Shown here: positions 1 to 5,626 of the stretch, piece after piece | Position numbering within the stretch: the stretch's first letter is position 1 | How the letters are laid out: each line of letters begins with the position of its first letter | Origin: DAOTTW01 sp034437615 | Lineage (GTDB): Bacteria > Chloroflexota > Anaerolineae > Aggregatilineales > Phototrophicaceae | DNA length: 8,934 nt | Direction: 5' to 3' | Assembly: GCA_034437615.1 (NCBI GenBank) | Contig: DAOTTW010000057.1 | Coordinates: forward strand, 1 to 8,934 | The notes under the pieces: generated by a model | What the model was told of the DNA's origin: nothing | The model's input: only the letters and a program-made list of their open reading frames with translations | The model's database searches: none | Translations under genes and position numbers: made by a program

Positions 1-3
1 TCT

Positions 4-28
4 GTAGGGACGCGCCACTGGTGCGTCC
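4..28 (+). repeat. GTAG-footed REP-like palindrome a
   Basis: GTAG at 4-7 is followed by a 9-bp stem, GGACGCGCC (8-16) with GGTGCGTCC (20-28), around an ACT loop. One pair is a G-T wobble. The GTAG foot plus GC-rich hairpin is the layout known for REP elements handled by RAYT transposases; assigning it to that class is inference. Confidence 0.6.
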
Positions 29-93
29 GCCACACAGGAACAACGAAAAACCAAATACCTACCCCTGAAAAGAGGGAGGTACGCTGTTGAAAG

Positions 94-131
94 CCCCTCT
101 CCTAGTGCCAAAGGCACGTTTGGGAGAGGGG
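94..131. other. Two-part stem-loop in the ilvD upstream region
   Basis: The outer stem is 9 bp (94-102 with 123-131) and an inner 5-bp stem (105-109 with 112-116) has an AAA loop. No T-run follows on either strand, so an intrinsic terminator is not supported. It lies inside the repeat block and about 140 bases before the ilvD start, so it is more likely part of the repeat than a dedicated ilvD attenuator. Confidence 0.45.
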
Positions 132-191
132 TTCGGGGTGAGGGCTGAGTAGCTACCAAAATTGTGGCATAAGCAAACCGCCGCATCTCAC

Positions 192-220
192 TTGCACAAC
201 GCGCCCAATTCCGCCATACT
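192..220 (+). promoter_or_regulatory. Weak candidate promoter for ilvD
   Basis: TTGCAC (192-197) and CATACT (215-220) are separated by 17 bases. This would start transcription near 227 and leave a leader of about 40 bases before the ilvD ATG. The -10 matches consensus at four of six positions and the -35 only partly, so this is tentative. Confidence 0.3.
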
Positions 221-268
221 CATCGGATATTTAATGCATTGTTGCACAAAACAAGAAAGCAAAACACC

Positions 269-1966
269 ATGTCCGATGTGAACACGCAAAACGGTAACAA
301 GCTCAACCAACGCAGCCGCACCCTGGTCGCAGGCAGCGACCGCGCCGCAGCCCGCGCCATGCTCAAGGCCATCGGCCTGAGCGACGACGACCTGAACAAG
401 CCCCTGATCGGCATCGCTAACACCTGGACGGAGATTGGCCCCTGCAATTTTCATCTGCGGATGCTGGCGCATGAGGTCAAGAAAGGCATCCGTGCTGCGG
501 GCGGCACCCCCTTTGAATTCAACACGGTCAGCATCAGCGATGGCATTACGATGGGCACGGAGGGCATGAAAGCCTCGCTCATCAGCCGCGAAGTGATTGC
601 CGATAGCATCGAATTGGTCACACGCGCCAACATGCTTGACGGGGTGATTGCGCTGTCATCGTGTGATAAGACCATCCCCGGCACCATCATGGCCCTGATT
701 CGCCTCGATATTCCGTCGCTGATGCTCTACGGCGGCACCATTGCCCCCGGCAATTATCAAGGTAAGGATATTGATGTCGTCAGCGTGTTCGAGGCTATCG
801 GCGCGTATGCCTCCGGCAAGATCAGCGCGGATGAATTGCAGGCCATTGAAAATGTCGCCTGCCCCGGCCCTGGCGCGTGCGGTGGCCAGTTCACAGCGAA
901 TACAATGGCCACCATCAGCGAAATCATGGGCATCTGCCCGATGGGGATGGCCGACGTACCTGCCGAGGACGAGGCGAAAAAAGACGTGGCGCAACGCGCA
1001 GGCGAGATGATGCTGGACCTGATCGAGCGCGACATGCGCCCCAGCAAGATCGTCACGCGCACATCGCTGGTGAACGCCATCGCCAGCGCAGCAGCCACCG
1101 CAGGCAGCACCAACAGCGTCTTGCACACGCTGGCCTTCGCACGCGAAGCCGGGGTCCAATTCACGCTAGAGGACATCGAAGCCATCAGCCAGCGCACGCC
1201 TGTGATTGCCGACATGCGCCCGACGGGTAAGTACGTCGCACGTGACCTGTATCACGCGGGTGGCATCCGTCTGCTGGCCAAACGCATGTTAGATGGCGGT
1301 TGGCTGGATGGCAGCACCCTGACCGTCACTGGCAAGACATTGGCCGAGGAAGCCGCCAGCGCTAACGAAACGCCCGGTCAGCAGGTCATCAGGCCCGTCG
1401 ATCAGCCCATCAAGCCCACAGGCGGCCTCGTGATCCTGCATGGGAACCTCGCGCCAGATGGCGCTGTCGTCAAACTAAAAGGCGACGAACCCGCCTATCA
1501 TCGTGGCCCGGCACGCATCTTCGAGCGCGAAGAGGACGCCATGCAAGCCGTACAGGGGCAGCAGATCAACAAGGACGATGTGATTATCATCCGCTACGAA
1601 GGCCCGACGGGTGGCCCCGGTATGCGTGAGATGCTCAGCGTCACGGCGGCGATTGTCGGCCAGGGCTTGGGGCGCGATGTCATGCTGATTACAGACGGGC
1701 GCTTCTCTGGTGGTACACGCGGCCTGATGATCGGGCATGTGGCCCCGGAAGCGATGGTCGGCGGCCCGATTGGGCTGCTGCAAGAGGGCGATATGATCGC
1801 GGTAGACGTAGAAAAGCGCAGCATCGACGTGGAACTGAGCGAGGACGAACTGGCCCAGCGCCGCGCTGCATGGCAGACGCCACCTGCGAATTACACGAAG
1901 GGCGTCATGGCCAAATATGCCAGGCTGGTCGCGCAGGCCAACGACGGCGCGGTCACGAACGCCTGA
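269..1966 (+). CDS. ilvD: Dihydroxy-acid dehydratase
   Basis: Iron-sulfur dehydratase that converts 2,3-dihydroxy-isovalerate and 2,3-dihydroxy-3-methylvalerate to the 2-keto acids leading to valine, leucine and isoleucine; cytoplasmic. The 565-residue length is normal for the family. Both IlvD/Edd signatures are present: CDKTIPG at 132-138 and LITDGRFSGGT at 473-483. Three cysteines (59 in GPCN, 132 in SCDK, 204 in GACGG) sit at the spacing of the [2Fe-2S] ligands of characterised DHADs. Lys134 matches the carboxylated Lys that binds Mg, and Ser480 the catalytic serine. I chose ATG 269. An upstream TTG at 239 would add ten residues with no family support. The ribosome site is weak (an AAGAAAG-like run). 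No other ilv or leu genes adjoin it, so it is probably monocistronic. Edd (6-phosphogluconate dehydratase) or a sugar-acid dehydratase is less likely given motif order and length. Confidence 0.96.
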   Translation: MSDVNTQNGNKLNQRSRTLVAGSDRAAARAMLKAIGLSDDDLNKPLIGIANTWTEIGPCNFHLRMLAHEVKKGIRAAGGTPFEFNTVSISDGITMGTEGMKASLISREVIADSIELVTRANMLDGVIALSSCDKTIPGTIMALIRLDIPSLMLYGGTIAPGNYQGKDIDVVSVFEAIGAYASGKISADELQAIENVACPGPGACGGQFTANTMATISEIMGICPMGMADVPAEDEAKKDVAQRAGEMMLDLIERDMRPSKIVTRTSLVNAIASAAATAGSTNSVLHTLAFAREAGVQFTLEDIEAISQRTPVIADMRPTGKYVARDLYHAGGIRLLAKRMLDGGWLDGSTLTVTGKTLAEEAASANETPGQQVIRPVDQPIKPTGGLVILHGNLAPDGAVVKLKGDEPAYHRGPARIFEREEDAMQAVQGQQINKDDVIIIRYEGPTGGPGMREMLSVTAAIVGQGLGRDVMLITDGRFSGGTRGLMIGHVAPEAMVGGPIGLLQEGDMIAVDVEKRSIDVELSEDELAQRRAAWQTPPANYTKGVMAKYARLVAQANDGAVTNA

Positions 1967-2074
1967 TGTAAAAGCCAAACAAATTCATAGAATCCTATGT
2001 GGGGCGCAATACATTGCACCCCTACAGATTATCTGGGTTCGTTTTCGTTCATCCATCAGCAAATGCAGAGCCTA
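1967..2074. other. Convergent intergenic region between ilvD and the flavoprotein gene
   Basis: Two convergent genes end here. The only structure seen is the palindrome at 2002-2025. No hairpin followed by a T-run was found for either gene. Confidence 0.6.
2002..2025 (-). repeat. GTAG-footed REP-like palindrome b
   Basis: On the minus strand GTAG (plus 2022-2025, CTAC) is followed by GGGTGCAAT, a GT loop, and ATTGCGCCC, a 9-bp stem with one G-T wobble (plus arms 2002-2010 and 2013-2021). Its arms differ completely from the other palindromes, but the foot and architecture are the same. Lying between two gene ends, it may also stall transcription, though no T-run supports a terminator. Confidence 0.5.
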
Positions 2075-2767
2075 CTATTCGCTGAAGTGCACCAGCACCG
2101 CGTCTAGCGGCTTCTTCTGGATGTCCGGCACGCGGGCATCGTGCGCCGGGTAGCCGACTGCGATCACCATCGTAGCGCGTTCGTTTTCCGGGCGCTGGCA
2201 GATGTCTTGCAGGAACTTCATGGGGCTGGGCGTGTGTGTCAGCGTCGCCAGCCCTGCCAGATGCAAACTTGCCAGCAGCATCCCCACCGCAATACCGACC
2301 GACTCATCCGCATAATAATGCTTGACCTTCTGCTGCTGGCCTGTATCGGGGTCCGTGCGATAGCCAAACGCCTGCTTGAACACGATGATGAGATAGGGCG
2401 CGTCTTGCAGATGCGGCTTGCGCCAGTCGGTGCCCAGATGCGCAATCGCCTGCTTCCATTCATCGCTCATGCGGCGCTCGTAGCTCTCTTTTTCCTCGGC
2501 CTCGGCTGCCTCGCGGATTCTGCGCTTCAGGTCTGGGTCGCTGACCACTACAAACGTCCAGGGTTGCTGGTTAGCGCCGGATGGGGCGGTATTGGCGGTG
2601 GCGATAGCGTTTCTGATGAGGTCATACGGCACGGGTTGCGCTGCATAATCACGCACGGTGCGCCGCGTCTGCATCCGCGCCAGAAAAGCGCGTGAGCGCT
2701 GCTGCTGTTCGTCAGGTGTCAGGCGTTCAAATTGCAAAGGGGTGAATGTGAATGTACGGTCGCTCAT
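2075..2767 (-). CDS. Nitroreductase-fold flavoprotein, iodotyrosine-deiodinase-like
   Basis: FMN-dependent cytoplasmic oxidoreductase of the nitroreductase superfamily, 230 residues. The FMN-binding RRTVRDY segment is at 35-41 and APSGANQQPW at 61-70. The C-terminal half runs in register with animal iodotyrosine deiodinase as I recall it. It keeps the Glu-x3-Tyr...Lys lid that clamps the halotyrosine zwitterion: Glu92, Tyr96 and Lys117, with the Tyr-to-Lys spacing of 21 seen in human (161/182) and Haliscomenobacter (95/116) enzymes. It also has THTP at 177-180, VGYP at 204-207 and VPDIQKKPLD at 213-222. The family reductively dehalogenates halotyrosines, but bacterial substrates are often unknown. 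No signal peptide or membrane anchor is seen, unlike vertebrate enzymes. It is the second gene of an operon: its ATG lies 5 bases after the SDR stop, and its AGGTAGG ribosome site overlaps that stop. An ordinary nitroreductase is the alternative. Confidence 0.88.
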   Translation of the reverse strand: MSDRTFTFTPLQFERLTPDEQQQRSRAFLARMQTRRTVRDYAAQPVPYDLIRNAIATANTAPSGANQQPWTFVVVSDPDLKRRIREAAEAEEKESYERRMSDEWKQAIAHLGTDWRKPHLQDAPYLIIVFKQAFGYRTDPDTGQQQKVKHYYADESVGIAVGMLLASLHLAGLATLTHTPSPMKFLQDICQRPENERATMVIAVGYPAHDARVPDIQKKPLDAVLVHFSE

Positions 2768-2772
2768 AAAAC

Positions 2773-3600
2773 CTACCTGTCTTTTGGTGGCGTCCAGCCG
2801 AACGGCACATCGTCATCTAAATCCGGCCATTGCGTTAAATCCGGCTTGGGGGCGCGTGCTTGCGCTTGTGGGTCGCCCTGTGGCGTCTCGTTCGCTAAAT
2901 CTGGGTTACTGTTGTCCAGATTGCTACGTTTGCTGCGCTTGCGCAAATCCGACGCATAATAGATCGCAGTTGGTGGGCGCTGTGGCTCCAGGCTGATGCG
3001 GGCAATGCCACGCGCCAGCATATCCAACGGCATCGGCGCGATGCGACCAAAGCGCATCCAGGCGAACGGCGGCACGGTGCCAAGCAAGGTCATCAGCCGA
3101 TAAAACAGCGGGCGGCGGCTACCGCGCCGATACACCAGCGGCGCACGAATCACCGAGACCTGCAAGCCCACGCGCTGAATATAGGATTCGGCCTCGCGCT
3201 TGGCCCGCACATATTGCCGACTGACCCAGGGCGTAGCAACCGTGCTCAGCAGCATCATGTGTGGCACCCCGTCGCTGATGCACACATTTGCTGCGTTGCG
3301 CGTTGAGATGACGTTCAGGCGATGATACGTCAGGCCGCGTTGTGGGTCGGCCACCATGCTGCCAACGGTGTGAATCATGGTACCATGCCCCCGCGCTCGC
3401 CCGCGTAAGCTAGCCGCATCCCACATGTCAACCGTATACCAACGCACGCGCTGCGCCAATGGCCCCAGACGGCTTTCGTTGCCCTCACGCAGCAGCATCG
3501 TCACATCAGCCCCTTCTGCGACCAACGCTGCGGCGATGCTTGCGCCCAAGAACGTGCCCCCCCCTGTGACCAGCACGCGGTTTGTGTTGATTGTCGGCAT
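2773..3600 (-). CDS. Atypical SDR family NAD(P)-binding protein
   Basis: Predicted Rossmann-fold NAD(P)-dependent epimerase/dehydratase-like protein, 275 residues; substrate unknown. The N-terminal beta-strand and glycine turn (VLVTGGGTFLG, 9-19) binds the dinucleotide. The usual middle Gly of TGxxGxxG is shifted, giving GGGTFLG. An acidic residue at the start of the NADH ribose loop is not obvious; MLLREGNESR (35-44) follows strand 2 and may favour NADP. The active site looks intact: LLST at 117-120 and Tyr130-x3-Lys134. From about 218 the protein becomes polar and Pro/Asp-rich, with PDL repeated at 233, 253 and 259, mirrored in DNA by near-repeats of TAAATCCGG on the plus strand near 2818, 2836 and 2894. 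This tail is probably disordered. First gene of a two-gene operon with the flavoprotein, with a promoter at 3634-3662. The start codon has only a weak ACAGG ribosome site. Confidence 0.82.
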   Translation of the reverse strand: MPTINTNRVLVTGGGTFLGASIAAALVAEGADVTMLLREGNESRLGPLAQRVRWYTVDMWDAASLRGRARGHGTMIHTVGSMVADPQRGLTYHRLNVISTRNAANVCISDGVPHMMLLSTVATPWVSRQYVRAKREAESYIQRVGLQVSVIRAPLVYRRGSRRPLFYRLMTLLGTVPPFAWMRFGRIAPMPLDMLARGIARISLEPQRPPTAIYYASDLRKRSKRSNLDNSNPDLANETPQGDPQAQARAPKPDLTQWPDLDDDVPFGWTPPKDR

Positions 3601-3633
3601 ATGACCTGTACTCGGTTTGTGAATGCAAGACGA

Positions 3634-3662
3634 ATTCTAGCGCTCAAACAAGTGGCTAGCAA
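3634..3662 (-). promoter_or_regulatory. Promoter for the SDR/flavoprotein operon
   Basis: On the minus strand TTGCTA (plus 3657-3662) and TAGAAT (plus 3634-3639) are separated by 17 bases. The -10 matches consensus at five of six positions and the -35 at four. Transcription would start near 3627, about 27 bases before the SDR ATG. Confidence 0.5.
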
Positions 3663-3692
3663 GATAGGCCGCGCTTGTTACGAGTCGGGCGC

Positions 3693-3716
3693 GGACATCC
3701 CATCGGATGTCCCTAC
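3693..3716 (-). repeat. GTAG-footed REP-like palindrome c
   Basis: On the minus strand GTAG (plus 3713-3716) is followed by an 8-bp stem, GGACATCC with GGATGTCC, around a four-base loop. It lies just outside the 59-bp inverted repeat. Confidence 0.6.
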
Positions 3717-3720
3717 ACGC

Positions 3721-3743
3721 ACAGGTCAGTGCCCTGTCCCTAC
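3721..3743 (-). repeat. GTAG-footed REP-like palindrome d (left half of BIME-like pair 1)
   Basis: On the minus strand GTAG (plus 3740-3743) is followed by ACAGG and CCTGT arms (plus 3721-3725 and 3733-3737) around GCACTGA. The outer GG/CC pairs present in its counterpart at 6554-6578 are lost here. An alternative 6-bp hairpin, CCCTGT (3732-3737) with ACAGGG (3742-3747), is also possible. Confidence 0.5.
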
Positions 3744-3779
3744 AGGGTCGCAATCATTCACAACAGGTCTGTAGGGACG
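3721..3779 (+). repeat. 59-bp inverted repeat, left copy
   Basis: These 59 bases are the exact reverse complement of 6518-6576. The unit is a pair of oppositely oriented GTAG-footed hairpins whose GTAG feet face each other across a 27-base spacer (3744-3770). The two copies enclose 3780-6517, which contains the marR, ATPase and permease genes. Such repeated pairs are called BIMEs when formed by REP elements. Confidence 0.9.
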
Positions 3780-3840
3780 CACCACTGGTGCGTCCGCCAC
3801 ACAGGAACAACGAAAAACCAAATACCCACCCCTGAAAAGA
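3768..3840 (+). repeat. Direct repeat of window positions 1-73
   Basis: It matches 1-73 at 71 of 73 bases. One of the two differences changes a G-T wobble in the hairpin of the first copy to a Watson-Crick pair here. The part after the hairpin (3796-3840) is conserved but does not obviously fold. Confidence 0.9.
3771..3795 (+). repeat. GTAG-footed REP-like palindrome e (right half of BIME-like pair 1)
   Basis: GTAG at 3771-3774 is followed by a perfect 9-bp stem, GGACGCACC (3775-3783) with GGTGCGTCC (3787-3795), and an ACT loop. Confidence 0.65.
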
Positions 3841-3948
3841 TGGGGAGAGGGAGCTGGGCCGTTACGGTATCAGTATAGCAAAAAAAAAGGCCAGCATCGC
3901 ATCATGCCGAATAATATGTTAAGCTGTAGTACATCTCACAATAGGCGC

Positions 3949-3977
3949 TTGACAATCATCCACTATTCTTTTACAGT
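3949..3977 (+). promoter_or_regulatory. Promoter for marR, probably giving a leaderless transcript
   Basis: A perfect TTGACA (3949-3954) and TACAGT (3972-3977, four of six) are separated by 17 bases. The expected start of transcription, about seven bases after the -10, falls on or next to the marR ATG at 3984. No Shine-Dalgarno sequence lies before that ATG, which fits leaderless translation. A small palindrome, TGTAGTACA (3925-3933), lies upstream and could be an operator half, but support is weak. Confidence 0.6.
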
Positions 3978-3983
3978 TTACCT

Positions 3984-4430
3984 ATGAACAACACTGCAAA
4001 GACACTATCCAAAGAAGAACAAATCGTAGAAGCCCTGCTGCGTGCAAGCCGAACGATGTTACATTCATTCGACCACGCACTTGCAGAGGTTGGCTTATCC
4101 GGCCCCAAGGTCTACGCGCTGAAGCATCTCGTCGAAGCGCCGCACCCGCTGGGGATTACGCAACTGGCCATCCGCATCCACTCCGGTAAATCCAACGCGA
4201 CGCAGTTGGTAGACCGCCTGGAAGCTGAGGGGCTAGTCCAGCGAGTACCCCACCCCAAAGACCGCCGCAGCCTGATTATCGAAGTTACGGATGAGGGACT
4301 CCGGCGCTTTCGGGTTGCGAACGGTATTCGGCAGGATACCGCACAACAGATTTTCTCCAGTTTGAACGAAAGCGAACAGCAACAACTGCATGAATTGCTG
4401 CATCGCTTCGTAGAAGAGCGCCAATCCTGA
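3984..4430 (+). CDS. MarR-family transcriptional regulator
   Basis: Winged-helix regulator of 148 residues, the usual MarR length. The DNA-binding region covers about 40-105: GITQLAIRIHSGKSNATQLVDRLEAEGLV forms the helix-turn-helix core, and PHPKDRRSLIIEVTDEG (89-105) is the characteristic wing with DRR at 93-95. N- and C-terminal helices (about 10-35 and 115-147) should form the dimer interface. There is no cysteine at all, so OhrR-type thiol sensing is excluded; a small-molecule ligand is more likely. Its position directly before an exporter ATPase and permease, same strand, is the common MarR-efflux arrangement and suggests it represses the cassette and perhaps itself. The ligand cannot be deduced. 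The start is fixed by the promoter, which places +1 at about this ATG. Confidence 0.93.
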   Translation: MNNTAKTLSKEEQIVEALLRASRTMLHSFDHALAEVGLSGPKVYALKHLVEAPHPLGITQLAIRIHSGKSNATQLVDRLEAEGLVQRVPHPKDRRSLIIEVTDEGLRRFRVANGIRQDTAQQIFSSLNESEQQQLHELLHRFVEERQS

Positions 4431-4490
4431 ACACACGTGTCCAATTTTTATACACGGATGTTTAGCGGCCTCTCAAAACGTGCTCATCGG

Positions 4491-4504
4491 GTTTAGGTAT
4501 AAAC
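4491..4504. promoter_or_regulatory. Candidate operator palindrome over a -10-like TATAAA
   Basis: GTTTA (4491-4495) and TAAAC (4500-4504) are perfect inverted arms around GGTA. The palindrome overlaps TATAAA (4498-4503). MarR proteins bind palindromes over promoters, so it is a plausible operator for the exporter genes. No convincing -35 is placed correctly, so both the promoter and the operator are weak calls. Confidence 0.25.
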
Positions 4505-4512
4505 TGGCTGCA

Positions 4513-4536
4513 AAGCGCGGGCCATAGCCCGTGCTT
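4513..4536 (+). other. Stable hairpin between marR and the ATPase gene
   Basis: Arms AAGCGCGGGC (4513-4522) and GCCCGTGCTT (4527-4536) pair over 10 bp with one G-T and a CATA loop. Only two T follow, so a complete intrinsic terminator is not shown. It may partly attenuate read-through from marR or protect the mRNA. Confidence 0.45.
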
Positions 4537-4553
4537 AGTGCATTCTGTGAAAC

Positions 4554-4578
4554 GCTACGAGGTAGCCCACCTGCTACC
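4554..4578 (+). promoter_or_regulatory. Mutually exclusive hairpins before the ATPase start
   Basis: GCTAC (4554-4558) can pair with GTAGC (4562-4566). That same middle arm, as GGTAGC (4561-4566), can instead pair with GCTACC (4573-4578). The second hairpin ends one base before the only ribosome-site-like bases, GGAAAG (4579-4584). A switching leader is possible but rests on short stems. Confidence 0.3.
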
Positions 4579-4596
4579 GGAAAGACGCTATGAGCC

Positions 4597-5589
4597 ATGT
4601 CGAATATCCCCGATGCAATGATCCGCGTTAATGATGTCTACAAATCCTTTGGCGATGTCAAGGCGCTGCGTGGCATGAGCCTGCAAGCCGAGACAGGGCG
4701 CGTGCTGGGCCTGCTTGGGCCAAACGGTGCGGGCAAGACGACGTTGGTGCGCATAATGACCAGCTTACTGAAGCCCGATTCGGGCATGGTCGAGGTCGCA
4801 GGCATTGACGTTACGAAGGACCCGCAGTTAGTGCGCCGCAATATCGGCCTTGCTGGGCAGTACCCGGCGGTTGATGAGCAACTGACGGGCCGCGAAAACC
4901 TGGTTATGGTCGGCCAACTGTATCACTTCAAGCGCAGAGAAGCGCTGCGCCGTGCCGATGAACTGCTGGAGCGCTTCACGCTGACCGACGCCGCCAATCG
5001 TCCGGTCAAGACGTATTCGGGTGGTATGCGCCGCCGCCTCGATCTCGCGGCGAGCATTGTCGCCAAGCCGCGTGTGCTGCTGCTGGATGAGCCGACGACG
5101 GGCCTGGACCCGCGCACGCGCCTGGACCTGTGGAACGCCATCCGCGAATTGGTGAAGAGTGGTGCGACGCTGCTGCTGACCACACAGTATCTTGATGAAG
5201 CCGACGCGCTGGCAGATCGCATTGTCGTGATTGACAACGGGCGCACGGTGGCCGAAGGCACCGCCGATGAACTCAAGGCGGACCTGGCCAACGATGTGAT
5301 TGAGATGCGCGTGGAGGACCCGCAACGCCTGAAAGAAGCCGCCGAACTGGTGGACCCCATCAGCAAAGATCATCCGAGCATCAACGAGCAAACCAATCAG
5401 ATCAAGCTGCCCGTCTACAACGGCTCTAAGAGCCTTGCGGATGCGGTGCGCGTGCTGGACCAGAACGGCATCGAGATTGCGGATATTGCGTTGCGCCGCC
5501 CCTCGCTCGATGACGTATTCATGGCGCTGACGGGTGGTGATGGCGACGACGACGAACGCGCCGCAGCCACGAAACCCGACGCCGCATAA
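4597..5589 (+). CDS. ABC transporter ATP-binding protein, DrrA-type
   Basis: ATPase subunit of a drug or lipid exporter of the daunorubicin-resistance (DrrA) family, 330 residues; a cytoplasmic dimer that drives the ABC-2 permease encoded next. Walker A GPNGAGKTT is at 41-49, the Q-loop Gln at 88 (AGQYPAVDEQLTGRENL), the signature YSGGMRRRLDLA at 140-151 and Walker B VLLLDEP at 160-166 with Glu165. The H-loop position is Gln197 in TTQYLDEAD, as in DrrA relatives rather than the usual His. After about 230 a DrrA-type C-terminal domain ends with RPSLDDVFMALTG (301-313), then an acidic/Ala tail. The ATG at 4597 has only a poor ribosome site. An ATG at 4590 is in another frame, and the ATG at residue 8 (4618) is a possible alternative. 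It lies 166 bases after marR and 37 bases before the permease. The substrate is unknown. Confidence 0.94.
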   Translation: MSNIPDAMIRVNDVYKSFGDVKALRGMSLQAETGRVLGLLGPNGAGKTTLVRIMTSLLKPDSGMVEVAGIDVTKDPQLVRRNIGLAGQYPAVDEQLTGRENLVMVGQLYHFKRREALRRADELLERFTLTDAANRPVKTYSGGMRRRLDLAASIVAKPRVLLLDEPTTGLDPRTRLDLWNAIRELVKSGATLLLTTQYLDEADALADRIVVIDNGRTVAEGTADELKADLANDVIEMRVEDPQRLKEAAELVDPISKDHPSINEQTNQIKLPVYNGSKSLADAVRVLDQNGIEIADIALRRPSLDDVFMALTGGDGDDDERAAATKPDAA

Positions 5590-5626
5590 TCCGATCAAAT
5601 CATACACATAGGGATCGCAAAAAATT

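Larger units (their letters stand above)
1..268. repeat. Intergenic repeat block upstream of ilvD
   Basis: This stretch holds no credible gene. Positions 1-73 match 3768-3840 at 71 of 73 bases, including a GTAG-footed hairpin at 4-28. A second hairpin follows at 94-131, with arms CCCCTCTCC (94-102) and GGAGAGGGG (123-131) and an inner GTGCC/GGCAC stem (105-109, 112-116). After it, 127-156 matches 6635-6664 at about 24 of 30 bases, a G-rich GGGTGAGGG-type module. From about 157 to 268 is ordinary leader for ilvD. Because the window opens exactly inside the repeat, the copy probably continues upstream; in the 3721-3840 copy the same bases are preceded by a second, inverted palindrome. Confidence 0.8.
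3601..3983. other. Divergent intergenic region with repeats
   Basis: This 383-base gap separates the minus-strand SDR operon from the plus-strand marR operon. Its left edge carries the SDR promoter and its right edge the marR promoter. Between them lie three GTAG-footed palindromes (3693-3716, 3721-3743, 3771-3795), a copy of the 1-73 repeat (3768-3840), a G-rich run (3841-3856) and nine consecutive A at 3880-3888. No gene is supported inside it. Confidence 0.75.

Noticed and set aside
239..268. An upstream TTG start adding ten residues to IlvD
   Set aside because: The added residues have no family counterpart, and the ATG at 269 begins a normal IlvD N-terminus.
2141..2695. A 184-codon plus-strand frame
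   Set aside because: It is antisense to the flavoprotein gene, which is clearly coding by motif evidence.
3675..3878. A 67-codon plus-strand frame sharing a 19-residue stretch with a minus-strand frame at 6443-6730
   Set aside because: The shared peptide is simply the translation of the 59-bp inverted repeat. Neither frame has a ribosome site or family resemblance, and both cross hairpins.
3880..3888. Run of nine A, read as a T-run on the minus strand, as a terminator
   Set aside because: No adequate GC hairpin lies immediately before it on the minus strand, and no minus-strand gene ends there. It is also too far from the marR -35 to be a UP element.
4590..4592. ATG seven bases before the chosen ATPase start
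   Set aside because: It is in a different reading frame and does not lead into the ABC ATPase sequence.
5185..5187. Gln197 in place of the H-loop His in the ATPase as evidence of inactivity
   Set aside because: TTQYLDEAD is the form seen in DrrA-type ATPases, so it is a family trait rather than a defect.
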